A stretch of 16,419 nucleotides of DNA from an uncultured Eubacteriales bacterium. GTDB taxonomy: Bacteria > Bacillota > Clostridia > Eubacteriales > Anaerofustaceae. Shown here piece after piece: positions 1 through 7,538 of the stretch (the first letter of the stretch is position 1; each line of letters opens with the position of its first letter). The stretch is taken from positions 1 through 16,419 of the forward strand of contig CADBPP010000305.1 of the NCBI GenBank assembly GCA_902796565.1, given 5' to 3'. The notes under the pieces were generated by a model. That model did not search any database and was not told the origin of the DNA. It worked only from the letters and a program-made list of their open reading frames with translations. The translations under genes and the position numbers were made by a program.

Positions 1-45
1 CCGTATCGAAGCGCTCCCGATGTGAGATATTGATAATTTACCGTG

Positions 46-1584
46 TTATGCGCGCCTGTTCCGCCTGGCAGATGCGTATACAACAGCCATCATGATCAAA
101 GCGATGGCCCTTACCACCCAGTTTTCAAAGATGCCTGTGGCGGGATTGACGGGCTTTGTCTCCGGATCCGGCTGCGGCTTTTCCGCCTCCAGGATCGTGA
201 CGTCCTTCGCGGCTGCCGCCGCGGCGGTATCCGGCTCGATGTCCGGTGCGAGGTCATGGTCATACACGGACCACATGCCCTCAGCGCCCGTATCTATGAT
301 CGAAGCTGTGGGGCCTATCACTCCGATGACCCTGTGGTCAGTGTTTTTGAATTTCACACTGTCTTCCAGTATGATGCCCTTCCAGGTCACTATCGCCGGT
401 CCTTCGGTGGATATCATGCGGGTGGTGCCTCCGGAGAATACGGCCTTTCCGTTCTGCATGTCCACGGCGAACTCGCCTCCCTCGAGGGTCACTTCGCCTC
501 CCGTTACACGGAAGTCCGAATCCGAGGTATAGTAGGCTCTGACCGCTTCAGCAGTGACATTGATGCCGACCTCTCCTCCAGATATGGTCGCTGAGCTTCC
601 CACGGCAAGATTGATTCCGTAGCTCTTTCCGGTGATCTCAAGAGTTCCCCCGCTGACGGTAAGGTCTGTACTGAGGAGCAGGCCGCTGGAGCCGGACTGA
701 TCGTTCTCATGTTTCCCGAGGCTGAGGGTGCCTCCCTCCATATCGAAAGATCTGCCTGCGGCGCCGAAACAGATCTTGTCTGCCAGGATAGTTATCTCCC
801 CGTCGTATATTTTGACTCCGTCGAAAACGGCAAGGCCATGCTCGGGAGACGAGACAGTGAGCTTTCCTCCCCACATGGTGAAGCTTCCGCCGACTTCCAT
901 GGCGGTGTCCGAACTGCCCTTTTCGCAGGGCATGTGGACCGTTACCTCGCTGCCTTTGTTCTGGGAATAGCTGCCTTCCAGGTAGATCCCGGCAATGCTG
1001 TCCATGTTCAGTCCGCCGGTCGCGGTGATCTTCCCGCCGGTCACGGCAAGATCGTTCGCCCAGATATAATGCGCGGTCTCGGAACCTTCCGCGTCATCGT
1101 TGTCATACGTGAGAAACAGCTGTGCGCATCCGATCTGCGCGTCTCCGAGGATATCAGATCTCGGATCCTCCGATGTGACGATACCGTTTTCGGAGAAGTA
1201 TACCGTGAGGGACCCGCTCCCCACCAGGATCACGTCTTCCCCGTCGGTCATTATGCCAGTCGTCACGGGAGCGTTCGGTGTCCCGATGGTATTGGATCCA
1301 TCCACGGATATCTTCAGTTCCACCCCATAGGCCATGATACCTCCTCCTGTGTAGTTGTTCAGGATGAGGATCCCCGATGAGTTCTCGTAAGCGGCGAAGC
1401 TGCCGCAGCCTGAGGGCAGTTCGGACACGATCTCTCCGCTCTCACATACGTAAAAGCTGACGCCGTCCGTCAGAAACTGCTTTCCGTCTATGTAGACGGC
1501 AGCACCATCATCTGCGAGGGCCGCTTCCGGCACCAGGGACAGGGCCAGCACAAGAGCAGCCAGCAGCGCAGTGAGTTTTTTCAT
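46..1584 (-). CDS. Secreted repeat-rich surface protein with NPATG-like sorting signal
   Basis: The 512-residue protein is probably exported and fixed to the cell surface. Residues 1-24 form a signal peptide (MKK, hydrophobic core, ALA before DD). The middle is full of short glycine-rich strands such as VTGGKITATGG and VSGGTLEITG, spaced like the rungs of a right-handed beta-helix; such proteins are often adhesins or carbohydrate binders. The C-terminus has a proline-rich spacer, NPATG at 480-484, a hydrophobic stretch at about 489-505 and a basic tail RRNRRA, which together resemble a sortase sorting signal (LPXTG variant). If no sortase accepts it, the hydrophobic stretch would serve as a plain membrane anchor. 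The start is supported by a CGGAGG ribosome binding site (plus-strand cctccg at 1591-1596). It lies 88 bases after the solute-binding protein gene and has TATAAT boxes upstream, so it may be transcribed separately. The ligand is unknown and I see no catalytic motif. Confidence 0.85.
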   Translation of the reverse strand: MKKLTALLAALVLALSLVPEAALADDGAAVYIDGKQFLTDGVSFYVCESGEIVSELPSGCGSFAAYENSSGILILNNYTGGGIMAYGVELKISVDGSNTIGTPNAPVTTGIMTDGEDVILVGSGSLTVYFSENGIVTSEDPRSDILGDAQIGCAQLFLTYDNDDAEGSETAHYIWANDLAVTGGKITATGGLNMDSIAGIYLEGSYSQNKGSEVTVHMPCEKGSSDTAMEVGGSFTMWGGKLTVSSPEHGLAVFDGVKIYDGEITILADKICFGAAGRSFDMEGGTLSLGKHENDQSGSSGLLLSTDLTVSGGTLEITGKSYGINLAVGSSATISGGEVGINVTAEAVRAYYTSDSDFRVTGGEVTLEGGEFAVDMQNGKAVFSGGTTRMISTEGPAIVTWKGIILEDSVKFKNTDHRVIGVIGPTASIIDTGAEGMWSVYDHDLAPDIEPDTAAAAAAKDVTILEAEKPQPDPETKPVNPATGIFENWVVRAIALIMMAVVYASARRNRRA

Positions 1585-1625
1585 TTATCGATACCTCCGT
1601 AAGTATATTTCAAAGGAATATACGT

Positions 1626-1638
1626 ATTATACATTATA
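1626..1638 (-). promoter_or_regulatory. Tandem TATAAT -10 boxes upstream of surface protein gene
   Basis: On the minus strand two exact TATAAT hexamers occur seven bases apart (plus-strand ATTATA at 1626-1631 and 1633-1638), about 40-50 bases before the start of the surface protein gene. I find no convincing -35 box 16-18 bases upstream of either. They are probably alternative -10 elements of a promoter that lets the surface protein be expressed apart from the upstream ABC operon. Confidence 0.4.
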
Positions 1639-1672
1639 CATTCCGGTGCGTATATGGCCGGAGCTCTTTTGC

Positions 1673-3268
1673 TCATTTCTTTCCCCGGGAAGCGATCCTT
1701 CCCCGGACCCGCACTGCGATCAGTATCACCCAGACGAAGGCTAGAGTCAGAAGAAGCATCTTCGATTCCTTCGGCAGCTCACCCAGATCCTCCTTCACTC
1801 CCCCTGAGGCGGGGAGCTGATCGAGATGGTAGAGGCTCCTCACGTCCGCGAACATCTTATCGAAGTAGGCATCGTCCACTGTCTCTTTGCGTCGGGCTGA
1901 TTTCGCAGCGTTCTCTATCAGCTGTCCCGCAGCGTCCCTGAGGGAGGCGCTGCCGTTGAACACCGGTGTTATGAAAGTGGACTCCACATTGTCTATGAGG
2001 ATCTTTGCCGCCTCGATCTTGACTGTGTAATGTTCGTCGTTGTCCTCTCCCGCCCTGGAGAGGTAGTCAAGGTAATCCTCCGACTCCATGGCCTTCCTGG
2101 TGACGGGGACGTATCCCTCGGTGCGGCTGTATGCGGTCTGCACCTCATTCGTCAGAAGGAACTGCAGGAACAGCCAGGACGCCATGACCTCCTGGGGATC
2201 CTCCTTGTTGAAGATGCACAGGGACGGGCCCTGGGCTATCATGCTGATGTTCTGCGGATCATACTGGGGCACCGGCCTCACCGCGGTCTCGAAACGCACG
2301 AACTTGTCCGCAGAGATGTCCGACAGGGGGGCGTCGGAGCCCATCCAGGTGGCGCCGGCGGTGGAGTCCACCGCGAAGAGGCACTGTCCGGCGTTGAGGA
2401 AATTTCCGGGATAGCTGGATATCTTGAACGTTGAGAAGGCCCCGGTCCCGGCATGGTACGCGATCTCGTAAAGCATCTGCCTGGCTGTGTCGTTGAACAT
2501 GAGGATGTCGCCGTTCTCCGTGGAGTAGCCGGCATCCCTCTGCCTGAGCATCTGGATCATCATGTTGTCGGTGGACTTGTAGATGAAGGGTATCATCACG
2601 TTCTGGCCGTTCACTTTGAAAAGGCCGTTTTCATCCTTTTCCATGGCGGCCTCGGACACTTCCCATACGAAGTCCCAGGTGAGTATGTCCGGGATCTCAT
2701 AGCCCATCTTTTCCACATATGTCTTATTGATGTAGCATGCCTCGGTGGAACGCATGAAGGGCAGCGCGTAGGTGTGTCCCCCGATGACTCCGTCCGCGGC
2801 GAAGTTCGCCACCAGCTCACCGGCCCCCTCATAGCGGAGAAGGCTCCCGTCAAGGCCGTAGCGGGGATCCGCCATAAGTTCATCCAGGGGGACCATCACG
2901 TTCACGCCGCTCATGTAGGTGGCGATGTGGTCCGGATAGGAGATACACACATTGGGAGTGGTGTTGGTGGAGATGTTCGTTATAACGTCGTTGTATATGA
3001 GACGGTAATCGGTATACAGCTTGATGGTCACATGTATGTTGGGATACAGCGCCTCGAAATCCTCGATGGCCTTCTTGTATATCCTGGTCTGGGTGATGTT
3101 GGTGTCGTTCTTGGCCCAGAAGACGATATCGTACTCCCGGGATGTGTCGAATTCCCGGGGCATCTCAAATGCCGGCAGGCCCTCGGAGCCGTGACATCCC
3201 GAAAGGGACCCCAGGATGAGGACGCACAGCAGGACCGAGACAGCCTTTCTGAAATATCCTTTCTTCAT
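1673..3268 (-). CDS. ABC transporter solute-binding lipoprotein with extra C-terminal membrane segment
   Basis: This 531-residue family-1-like extracellular solute-binding protein captures substrate for the adjacent permeases. The N-terminus is a lipoprotein signal with lipobox LSGC, the lipidated cysteine being C25. The mature part starts with the typical strand YDIVFWAK, then a helix (AIEDFEALYPNI) and further segments typical of sugar-binding proteins (VPLDELM, YALPFM, TWDFVWEVSEA). It is longer than the usual 400-450 residues. The excess includes a hydrophobic segment at about 504-519 (MLLLTLAFVWVILIAV) followed by a basic tail, so the protein may be held at both ends. The start overlaps the stop of the upstream permease by four bases (ATGA) and has a GGAGG site nine bases upstream. 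It is the last of the four transporter genes. The substrate is not readable from sequence; carbohydrate is most likely from the permease and ATPase families. Confidence 0.93.
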   Translation of the reverse strand: MKKGYFRKAVSVLLCVLILGSLSGCHGSEGLPAFEMPREFDTSREYDIVFWAKNDTNITQTRIYKKAIEDFEALYPNIHVTIKLYTDYRLIYNDVITNISTNTTPNVCISYPDHIATYMSGVNVMVPLDELMADPRYGLDGSLLRYEGAGELVANFAADGVIGGHTYALPFMRSTEACYINKTYVEKMGYEIPDILTWDFVWEVSEAAMEKDENGLFKVNGQNVMIPFIYKSTDNMMIQMLRQRDAGYSTENGDILMFNDTARQMLYEIAYHAGTGAFSTFKISSYPGNFLNAGQCLFAVDSTAGATWMGSDAPLSDISADKFVRFETAVRPVPQYDPQNISMIAQGPSLCIFNKEDPQEVMASWLFLQFLLTNEVQTAYSRTEGYVPVTRKAMESEDYLDYLSRAGEDNDEHYTVKIEAAKILIDNVESTFITPVFNGSASLRDAAGQLIENAAKSARRKETVDDAYFDKMFADVRSLYHLDQLPASGGVKEDLGELPKESKMLLLTLAFVWVILIAVRVRGRIASRGKK

Positions 3269-4134
3269 CCCTTGGTACCTCCCCGGGAAACTCCCTCCAT
3301 GATCTTTTTATGGAACACCAGAAACAGTATGATGAGCGGCACTGAGATGACCACTACGGCAGCCATCATGGCAGGGATGTTCTCCCTTCCGAAGCCGCTT
3401 TCCCTGATGGTCTGTATGCCGTTGGACACCAGGAAGTAGGCCTCGTTGTCCGTGATGAGCCTGGGCCATACGTAGGAATTCCAGCACTCGATGACCTTGA
3501 GGATCGTCACCGTCACCACCGTCGGGCGGGTGATGGGCAAAAGCACCTTGAACAGGTATTTCAGATCGCTGGTGCCGTCCACCTTCGCTGCGTAATACAG
3601 CTCGTCCGGCACCTGCTCGAAGTTCTCCTTGAGAAGGTAAATGTAGAAGACGCTGGTGACGGAAGGCAGGATAAGCCCCAGGAAGGTGTTCCTGAGTCCC
3701 AGCTCGGTGATGGTGACGAAGTTCGTTATGATGACCAGCTCCGTCGGTATCATCATGAGAGCCAGGAACATCCCGAAGAGAGTGTTCCTTCCCTTGAATG
3801 TGAGCCTGGCGAAGGCGAAGGCCGCCAGGATTATCACCAGAAGCATCAGTGCCGTGGTGGCCACGGTGAAGATCACGGTGTTGGTAAAGTATCTCGCCAG
3901 GGGCACCTTGCTGAAAGCGTCCAGGTAGTTCTGCATGGTCGGGGACGCAGTAAAGAAGTTCGGTACGTATTCCGAGCTGTAGGCGCTGTATGTCTTCACG
4001 GAGGTAAGTATCATCCAGTAGAAGGGGAAAAGCACCATGACTGCCCAGAAGGCCAGGAAGATATATGTCACGGTCTTTCGTATCTTCTCGGAGGCCGCGT
4101 ATGCTTTCTGTCTGTTATCGTTATGATCGCTCAT
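3265..4134 (-). CDS. Carbohydrate ABC transporter permease, MalG/UgpE type
   Basis: This is a 289-residue inner-membrane subunit of a CUT1-type sugar importer. The N-terminus is cytoplasmic and basic, followed by about six hydrophobic helices beginning with TYIFLAFWAVMVLFPFYW. The cytoplasmic EAA loop, which docks on the ATPase, lies at about 178-203 (ELYYAAKVDG, then VLLPITRP). Length is normal for the family. It begins eight bases after the stop of the MalF-like permease with a GAGGTGA ribosome binding site, and ends in a four-base ATGA overlap with the solute-binding protein, which implies translational coupling. I infer that it heterodimerises with the neighbouring 296-residue permease. 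Confidence 0.95.
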   Translation of the reverse strand: MSDHNDNRQKAYAASEKIRKTVTYIFLAFWAVMVLFPFYWMILTSVKTYSAYSSEYVPNFFTASPTMQNYLDAFSKVPLARYFTNTVIFTVATTALMLLVIILAAFAFARLTFKGRNTLFGMFLALMMIPTELVIITNFVTITELGLRNTFLGLILPSVTSVFYIYLLKENFEQVPDELYYAAKVDGTSDLKYLFKVLLPITRPTVVTVTILKVIECWNSYVWPRLITDNEAYFLVSNGIQTIRESGFGRENIPAMMAAVVVISVPLIILFLVFHKKIMEGVSRGGTKG

Positions 4135-4142
4135 GTCTCACC

Positions 4143-5033
4143 TCACGCGCTGACCCTGCCCTTTGAGATCATCAGATTGATGACCGTTATGGTAAGGACT
4201 ATCGAAAACAGTATAAGCGCCGCCGCGGAAGCGTAGGAGGGATATCCCCCGCTGTTCCCGTACAGCATGTCGTAGACGTATCCCACTATGGTGTTCATCC
4301 CGGCCGCGTTCAGGTTGGTACCGAAAATGGCCACCGCGTCGGAGTATGCCTTGAAGGCCCCGATAAAGCCTGTGATCACCAGATAGAAGATCATCGGCGA
4401 GATCATGGGCAGCGTTATCCTCCAGAACATGCGGGAACGGCTGGTGCCGTCGATGCGGGCGGCGTTGTAGTAATCCTCGTTCACCGAAGCCAGCGCGCTG
4501 GTGAGTATGAGGATCTTGAAGGGAAGCACGATCCACACCGTGTAGAAGCACAGCACGAACATCTTGGCCCAGTATGGCCCCTCGATGAAGTCCACCGGGG
4601 ACACTCCGAAGGCGCCGAGAAGCAGGTTCACCAGACCGTCGGAGTATGCCGTCTTCTTGAAAAGGATCATGAACACCAGTCCCACCGCCAGTGTGTTGGT
4701 GACATAGGGCAGGAAGTATATGGTGGAGAACAGTTCCTTCAGCTTTTTGATGGAGCTCAGGGCCAGGCTTATCAGAAGGGCAAAGCCGGTGGACACCGGC
4801 ACCGTTATGATCACCAGGATGAAGGTGTTCTTCAGCGCCTGCATGAAGTATGGATCATGCAGCACATAGGAGTAGTTGTATGTACCTGTTCCGAAAAAGG
4901 TCTGGGACGCGAAGTTGTAGCCCTCCTCGAAGGAATAGACCACCACGTCCACCAGGGGGTAGACCATGAAGACGCCCAGGAACGCTATCGCCGGCAGCAG
5001 GTACAGCCATGCCTTGCCGTTCTGCCTGTTCAT
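4143..5033 (-). CDS. Carbohydrate ABC transporter permease, MalF/UgpA type
   Basis: This 296-residue membrane subunit opens with KAWLYLLPAIAFLGVFMVYP, the usual first helix of MalF/UgpA-type sugar permeases, and has about six membrane segments. The EAA loop is at about 186-213 (EDYYNAARIDG, then ITLPMISP). It lacks the long periplasmic P2 loop of enterobacterial MalF, as is normal for Gram-positive members. The ATG overlaps the stop of the ATPase gene by four bases (5030-5033), and a GGGGGAG site sits just upstream. It pairs with the MalG-like permease to form the translocation channel. Confidence 0.95.
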   Translation of the reverse strand: MNRQNGKAWLYLLPAIAFLGVFMVYPLVDVVVYSFEEGYNFASQTFFGTGTYNYSYVLHDPYFMQALKNTFILVIITVPVSTGFALLISLALSSIKKLKELFSTIYFLPYVTNTLAVGLVFMILFKKTAYSDGLVNLLLGAFGVSPVDFIEGPYWAKMFVLCFYTVWIVLPFKILILTSALASVNEDYYNAARIDGTSRSRMFWRITLPMISPMIFYLVITGFIGAFKAYSDAVAIFGTNLNAAGMNTIVGYVYDMLYGNSGGYPSYASAAALILFSIVLTITVINLMISKGRVSA

Positions 5034-6133
5034 GATATCTCCCCCGGGCGGATCCTGTCGCCCTTTTCGTCAAAGATGAATATCTTGGCAGGCTTCACGG
5101 AGAACCTCACTTTTCTTTCGCCTGCCGGCGGAAGGAGCTCGCTTCCAACTATGGCTCTCAGGGCCGCCGACTCCGAAGCAGGATGGGTGAAGACGATGCT
5201 GCAGTCCCGGCCCATGACTTCGAGTGCGGAAACATCCGCCGTAAGTGTTCCGGCGGGATCGGGCACCAGGCCCTCGGGCCGTATGGCCGCCGTGACCTCC
5301 TGGTCCGGGGCGCCCGCCGGCGCCTCGGTTATCCTCTCGCTTCCGATGTAAAGCCCTCCGTCCCTTATCCTTGCCGAGAATACATTGATGGCAGGCGTAC
5401 CGAGGAACTTCGCCACGAATAGGTTCTCCGGATCGTCGTAGACGTCCTGGGGTTTGCCGATCTGGCGGATGATGCCCCTTTCCATCACCACGATGAGGTC
5501 CGTGATGCTCATGGCTTCCTCCTGATCGTGGGTAACGAATATCGTGGTTATGCCCGTCTCCTTCTGGATACGCCTTATCTCCTCCCTGGTCTGGAGTCTC
5601 AGCCTGGCGTCCAGGTTCGAAAGGGGCTCGTCCAGCAAAAGGACTCCGGGACGCTTCACCAGCGCCCTGGCGATGGCCACCCTCTGCTGCTGTCCGCCGG
5701 AGAGCTCACTGGGCTTTCTGTCCATGAATTCCTCTATCTGCACCAACTTCGCGGCTTCCAGCGCCTTCTCTTCCATCTCAGGGCGGCTCATCTTTTTATC
5801 GCCCTTCAGGTTCTCCAGGGGGAACATTATGTTCTTCTTTACCGTAAGGTGGGGATACAGCGCGTAGTTCTGGAACACCAGACCTACTCCCCTGTGTTCC
5901 GGAGGCAGGGCGGTCACGTCCTCATCTCCGAAGAAGATCTTCCCCGAAGTGGGCGTAAGAAGACCGCAGATCAGATTCAGCGTGGTGCTCTTGCCGCAAC
6001 CGGAAGGGCCCAGAAGCCCCACCAGCTTTCCGTCGGGGATCTCGAAGTTGAAATCATTTACGGCGGTGGTATCCTCTCCCCCCTTTTTATTTGAAGGGAA
6101 TCTCATGAAAAGATGTTCAAGTACTACCTTCAT
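5030..6133 (-). CDS. Carbohydrate ABC transporter ATPase, MsmK/UgpC/MalK type
   Basis: This 367-residue ATPase drives the importer. It has Walker A GPSGCGKST at 42-50, Q-loop Gln88, signature LSGGQQQ at 144-150, Walker B LLLDE at 165-169 and switch His202 (VTHDQEEA). After about residue 245 comes a TOBE-type C-terminal domain that in this family contacts the permeases and can carry regulatory interactions. Length matches MalK-like proteins. The start has a GGAGA site seven bases upstream. Many Clostridia supply one shared MsmK-type ATPase from elsewhere in the genome; here a dedicated copy is encoded first in the transporter operon, 26 bases after the DUF2284 gene and overlapping the MalF-like permease by four bases. 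Confidence 0.96.
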   Translation of the reverse strand: MKVVLEHLFMRFPSNKKGGEDTTAVNDFNFEIPDGKLVGLLGPSGCGKSTTLNLICGLLTPTSGKIFFGDEDVTALPPEHRGVGLVFQNYALYPHLTVKKNIMFPLENLKGDKKMSRPEMEEKALEAAKLVQIEEFMDRKPSELSGGQQQRVAIARALVKRPGVLLLDEPLSNLDARLRLQTREEIRRIQKETGITTIFVTHDQEEAMSITDLIVVMERGIIRQIGKPQDVYDDPENLFVAKFLGTPAINVFSARIRDGGLYIGSERITEAPAGAPDQEVTAAIRPEGLVPDPAGTLTADVSALEVMGRDCSIVFTHPASESAALRAIVGSELLPPAGERKVRFSVKPAKIFIFDEKGDRIRPGEIS

Positions 6134-6159
6134 GCTTTTGTCTCCTTATATATGCAGGT

Positions 6160-6714
6160 TCAGTCGTAGAGCAGGCCGGCCACCAGGGTATAGTACTCCG
6201 GCAGCTTTCCTTCCCTGTCCCATTTGAGCTCGATGCCCAGAAGATCTCCTATGGTGGCGGTGATGTCCGCTCCCAGTGATTCCAGGGAATATCTCCTCTT
6301 ATCGGGGAAACGGCAGGGTTTTCCTTCGGGCCTCGTGCAGCCCTCCGGGCAGAGGATGCAGCTGCCGGCGTTGAGGGCAGTGCCTCCCGTCTCCTCCTCC
6401 AGTTTTCTTAAATACCTGTCGAAGGCTTTTCTCTCGACCCTCATGCTGCCCGCTATGACTTCCATCATCTCATCCCTGGTATAGGTCTTTTCCCTGTCCT
6501 CGGGGGAATAGATGATCTTCATGCCGATCACCTTCAGCATCCTGTGCTTTCTGAAATAATCCCTTGTATCGAAGTCGTATTCGGGACAGCTCCAGATCCT
6601 GCCGAAGTTGGGGCACTCCCTGCAGTATTTTATGAACTCATCAGTCCTCACATACTTTTCGACATAGTCGGCTGAAGCGATGTCAGCTTCCTTCATCTCA
6701 GTCGTGTATTCCAT
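6160..6714 (-). CDS. DUF2284-type predicted metal-binding protein
   Basis: This 184-residue cytoplasmic protein has two cysteine clusters: C31, C34 and C43 (CxxC then WSCPEY), and C119, C122, C126 and C134 (CILCPEGC then C). The phrase FGRIWSCPEYDF followed by a second cluster of type CxxCxxxC is characteristic of DUF2284 proteins, which are common in anaerobes and are predicted to bind a metal or iron-sulfur centre. Their reaction is not established. The start has a GGAGAGG ribosome binding site. It precedes the ATPase gene by 26 bases in the same direction, so it may be the first gene of the transporter operon, but no functional link to sugar uptake is evident. Confidence 0.85.
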   Translation of the reverse strand: MEYTTEMKEADIASADYVEKYVRTDEFIKYCRECPNFGRIWSCPEYDFDTRDYFRKHRMLKVIGMKIIYSPEDREKTYTRDEMMEVIAGSMRVERKAFDRYLRKLEEETGGTALNAGSCILCPEGCTRPEGKPCRFPDKRRYSLESLGADITATIGDLLGIELKWDREGKLPEYYTLVAGLLYD

Positions 6715-6809
6715 CGTTCCTCTCCATTTTCATGAACTATCTATGGATTAATATTAACACAAAAGGAAGGACAAAACATCACCAATGCATCCAAAGAAGA
6801 GCGGGAGCC

Positions 6810-6837
6810 TTGCAAAAGTTCTCTTTTGTGGTATTAT
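6810..6837 (+). promoter_or_regulatory. Promoter of tRNA-Arg(CCG)
   Basis: A -35 box TTGCAA (6810-6815) and a -10 box TATTAT (6832-6837) are separated by 16 bases. The -10 ends ten bases before the tRNA, so transcription would start almost at the mature 5' end. Confidence 0.65.
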
Positions 6838-6847
6838 ATTTCTGCGT

Positions 6848-6922
6848 GCGCCTGTAGCTCAGTGGATAGAGCAGCGGATTCCGGTTCCGCGTGCGGAGGT
6901 TCGATTCCTCTCAGGCGTACCA
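6848..6922 (+). tRNA. tRNA-Arg, anticodon CCG (reads CGG)
   Basis: The cloverleaf closes by eye. The acceptor GCGCCTG pairs with CAGGCGT (the first pair is G-T). The D arm is GCTC/GAGC. The anticodon stem GCGGA/TCCGC encloses a loop TTCCGGT with anticodon CCG, and the T arm GGAGG/CCTCT encloses TTCGATT. The discriminator base is A and CCA is encoded (6920-6922). It is a single tRNA gene between two minus-strand genes. Confidence 0.96.
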
Positions 6923-6944
6923 CTTTTTGACCAGGACACGAAAA

Positions 6945-6970
6945 GAGGCCCGCGGCATGAGCCGCGGGCC
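6945..6970 (-). terminator. Rho-independent terminator of the small lipoprotein gene
   Basis: A perfect 10-base-pair GC-rich stem (6947-6956 with 6961-6970) has a four-base loop ATGA. Read on the minus strand it is followed by TCTTTTCG, a modest U tract, and lies 25 bases after the lipoprotein stop. It may also stop plus-strand transcription from the tRNA-Arg, although the plus side lacks a T run. Confidence 0.8.
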
Positions 6971-6995
6971 CCGTGATATTTACCGGGAAATAAAT

Positions 6996-7466
6996 TTAAT
7001 ATACCGACTTGAGGATGAAGATGTAATGGACTTCGTCGCCGTCCTCATCTATCCACAGATGAAGATTCCCCGCCGCCTCGTCCACGTTGAAACGGTAATT
7101 GATGCTGGTCCCCTCCATGGTTATGGTGAGGGTGCCCTCCTCAGGGCTTGATACGGTAATGTTCGTGGTCTTTGCCTCAGTCCTGATCACGGTCTGGCCG
7201 TCGACCACTTCCGTGACCGGGATGGTCTCCCCGTTCTCATTGACTATCGTGGCCTGCACCATCTCCGTATATGTGCCGGAGTGATCCGCGTTGATGGTCA
7301 TGTAGGCTTCGGGATGCTCCACCGAACGGGTATTTACGTACTTGCTGTCCAGTACCCATTCGCCTTCCACAGCCGATATGTTCTTTGAATGCTCCTGGTA
7401 GGCCTTGCAGCCGCAGAGGGCAAGAATAAGGCAGAGCACCAAACATAACACAGTGAACTTTTTCAT
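6996..7466 (-). CDS. Small lipoprotein, possibly lipocalin-like
   Basis: This 156-residue protein has a lipoprotein signal peptide (MKKFTV, hydrophobic core, lipobox LCGC with C20 lipidated), so it sits on the outer face of the cytoplasmic membrane. The mature part, beginning after a short spacer with EGEWVLDSKY, looks all-beta: alternating strands containing ADHSGTYTEM, ITVSSPEEGTLTITMEG and a final LHLWIDEDGDEVHYIFI. This pattern recalls the small lipocalin-like lipoproteins often annotated as DUFs in Clostridia, but I cannot assign a family with certainty. It is a single-gene unit with a GGAGG site, a -10 box upstream and a hairpin terminator downstream. Ligand and role are unknown. Confidence 0.85.
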   Translation of the reverse strand: MKKFTVLCLVLCLILALCGCKAYQEHSKNISAVEGEWVLDSKYVNTRSVEHPEAYMTINADHSGTYTEMVQATIVNENGETIPVTEVVDGQTVIRTEAKTTNITVSSPEEGTLTITMEGTSINYRFNVDEAAGNLHLWIDEDGDEVHYIFILKSVY

Positions 7467-7497
7467 GTCATTCCTCCGAAATGTTTAACACTTAATC

Positions 7498-7503
7498 ATT
7501 ATA
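7498..7503 (-). promoter_or_regulatory. -10 box upstream of small lipoprotein gene
   Basis: An exact TATAAT on the minus strand (plus-strand ATTATA) lies about 32 bases before the lipoprotein start. No good -35 hexamer is visible at 16-18 bases, so only the -10 can be supported. Confidence 0.45.
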
Positions 7504-7538
7504 GCAAAGGACGGCCCCCAATGGGAACAAATCCCCCA

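Noticed and set aside
1661..1674. Short GAGC/GCTC stem after the solute-binding protein gene, as the ABC operon terminator
   Set aside because: Four base pairs without a U tract is too weak; no convincing terminator separates the operon from the surface protein gene.
2453..3439. Long plus-strand open frame (328 codons) antisense to the solute-binding protein gene
   Set aside because: It lies opposite clearly coding sequence of a recognised family, crosses a gene junction, and its translation is a His/Val/Gly-rich product typical of an antisense shadow in GC-rich DNA.
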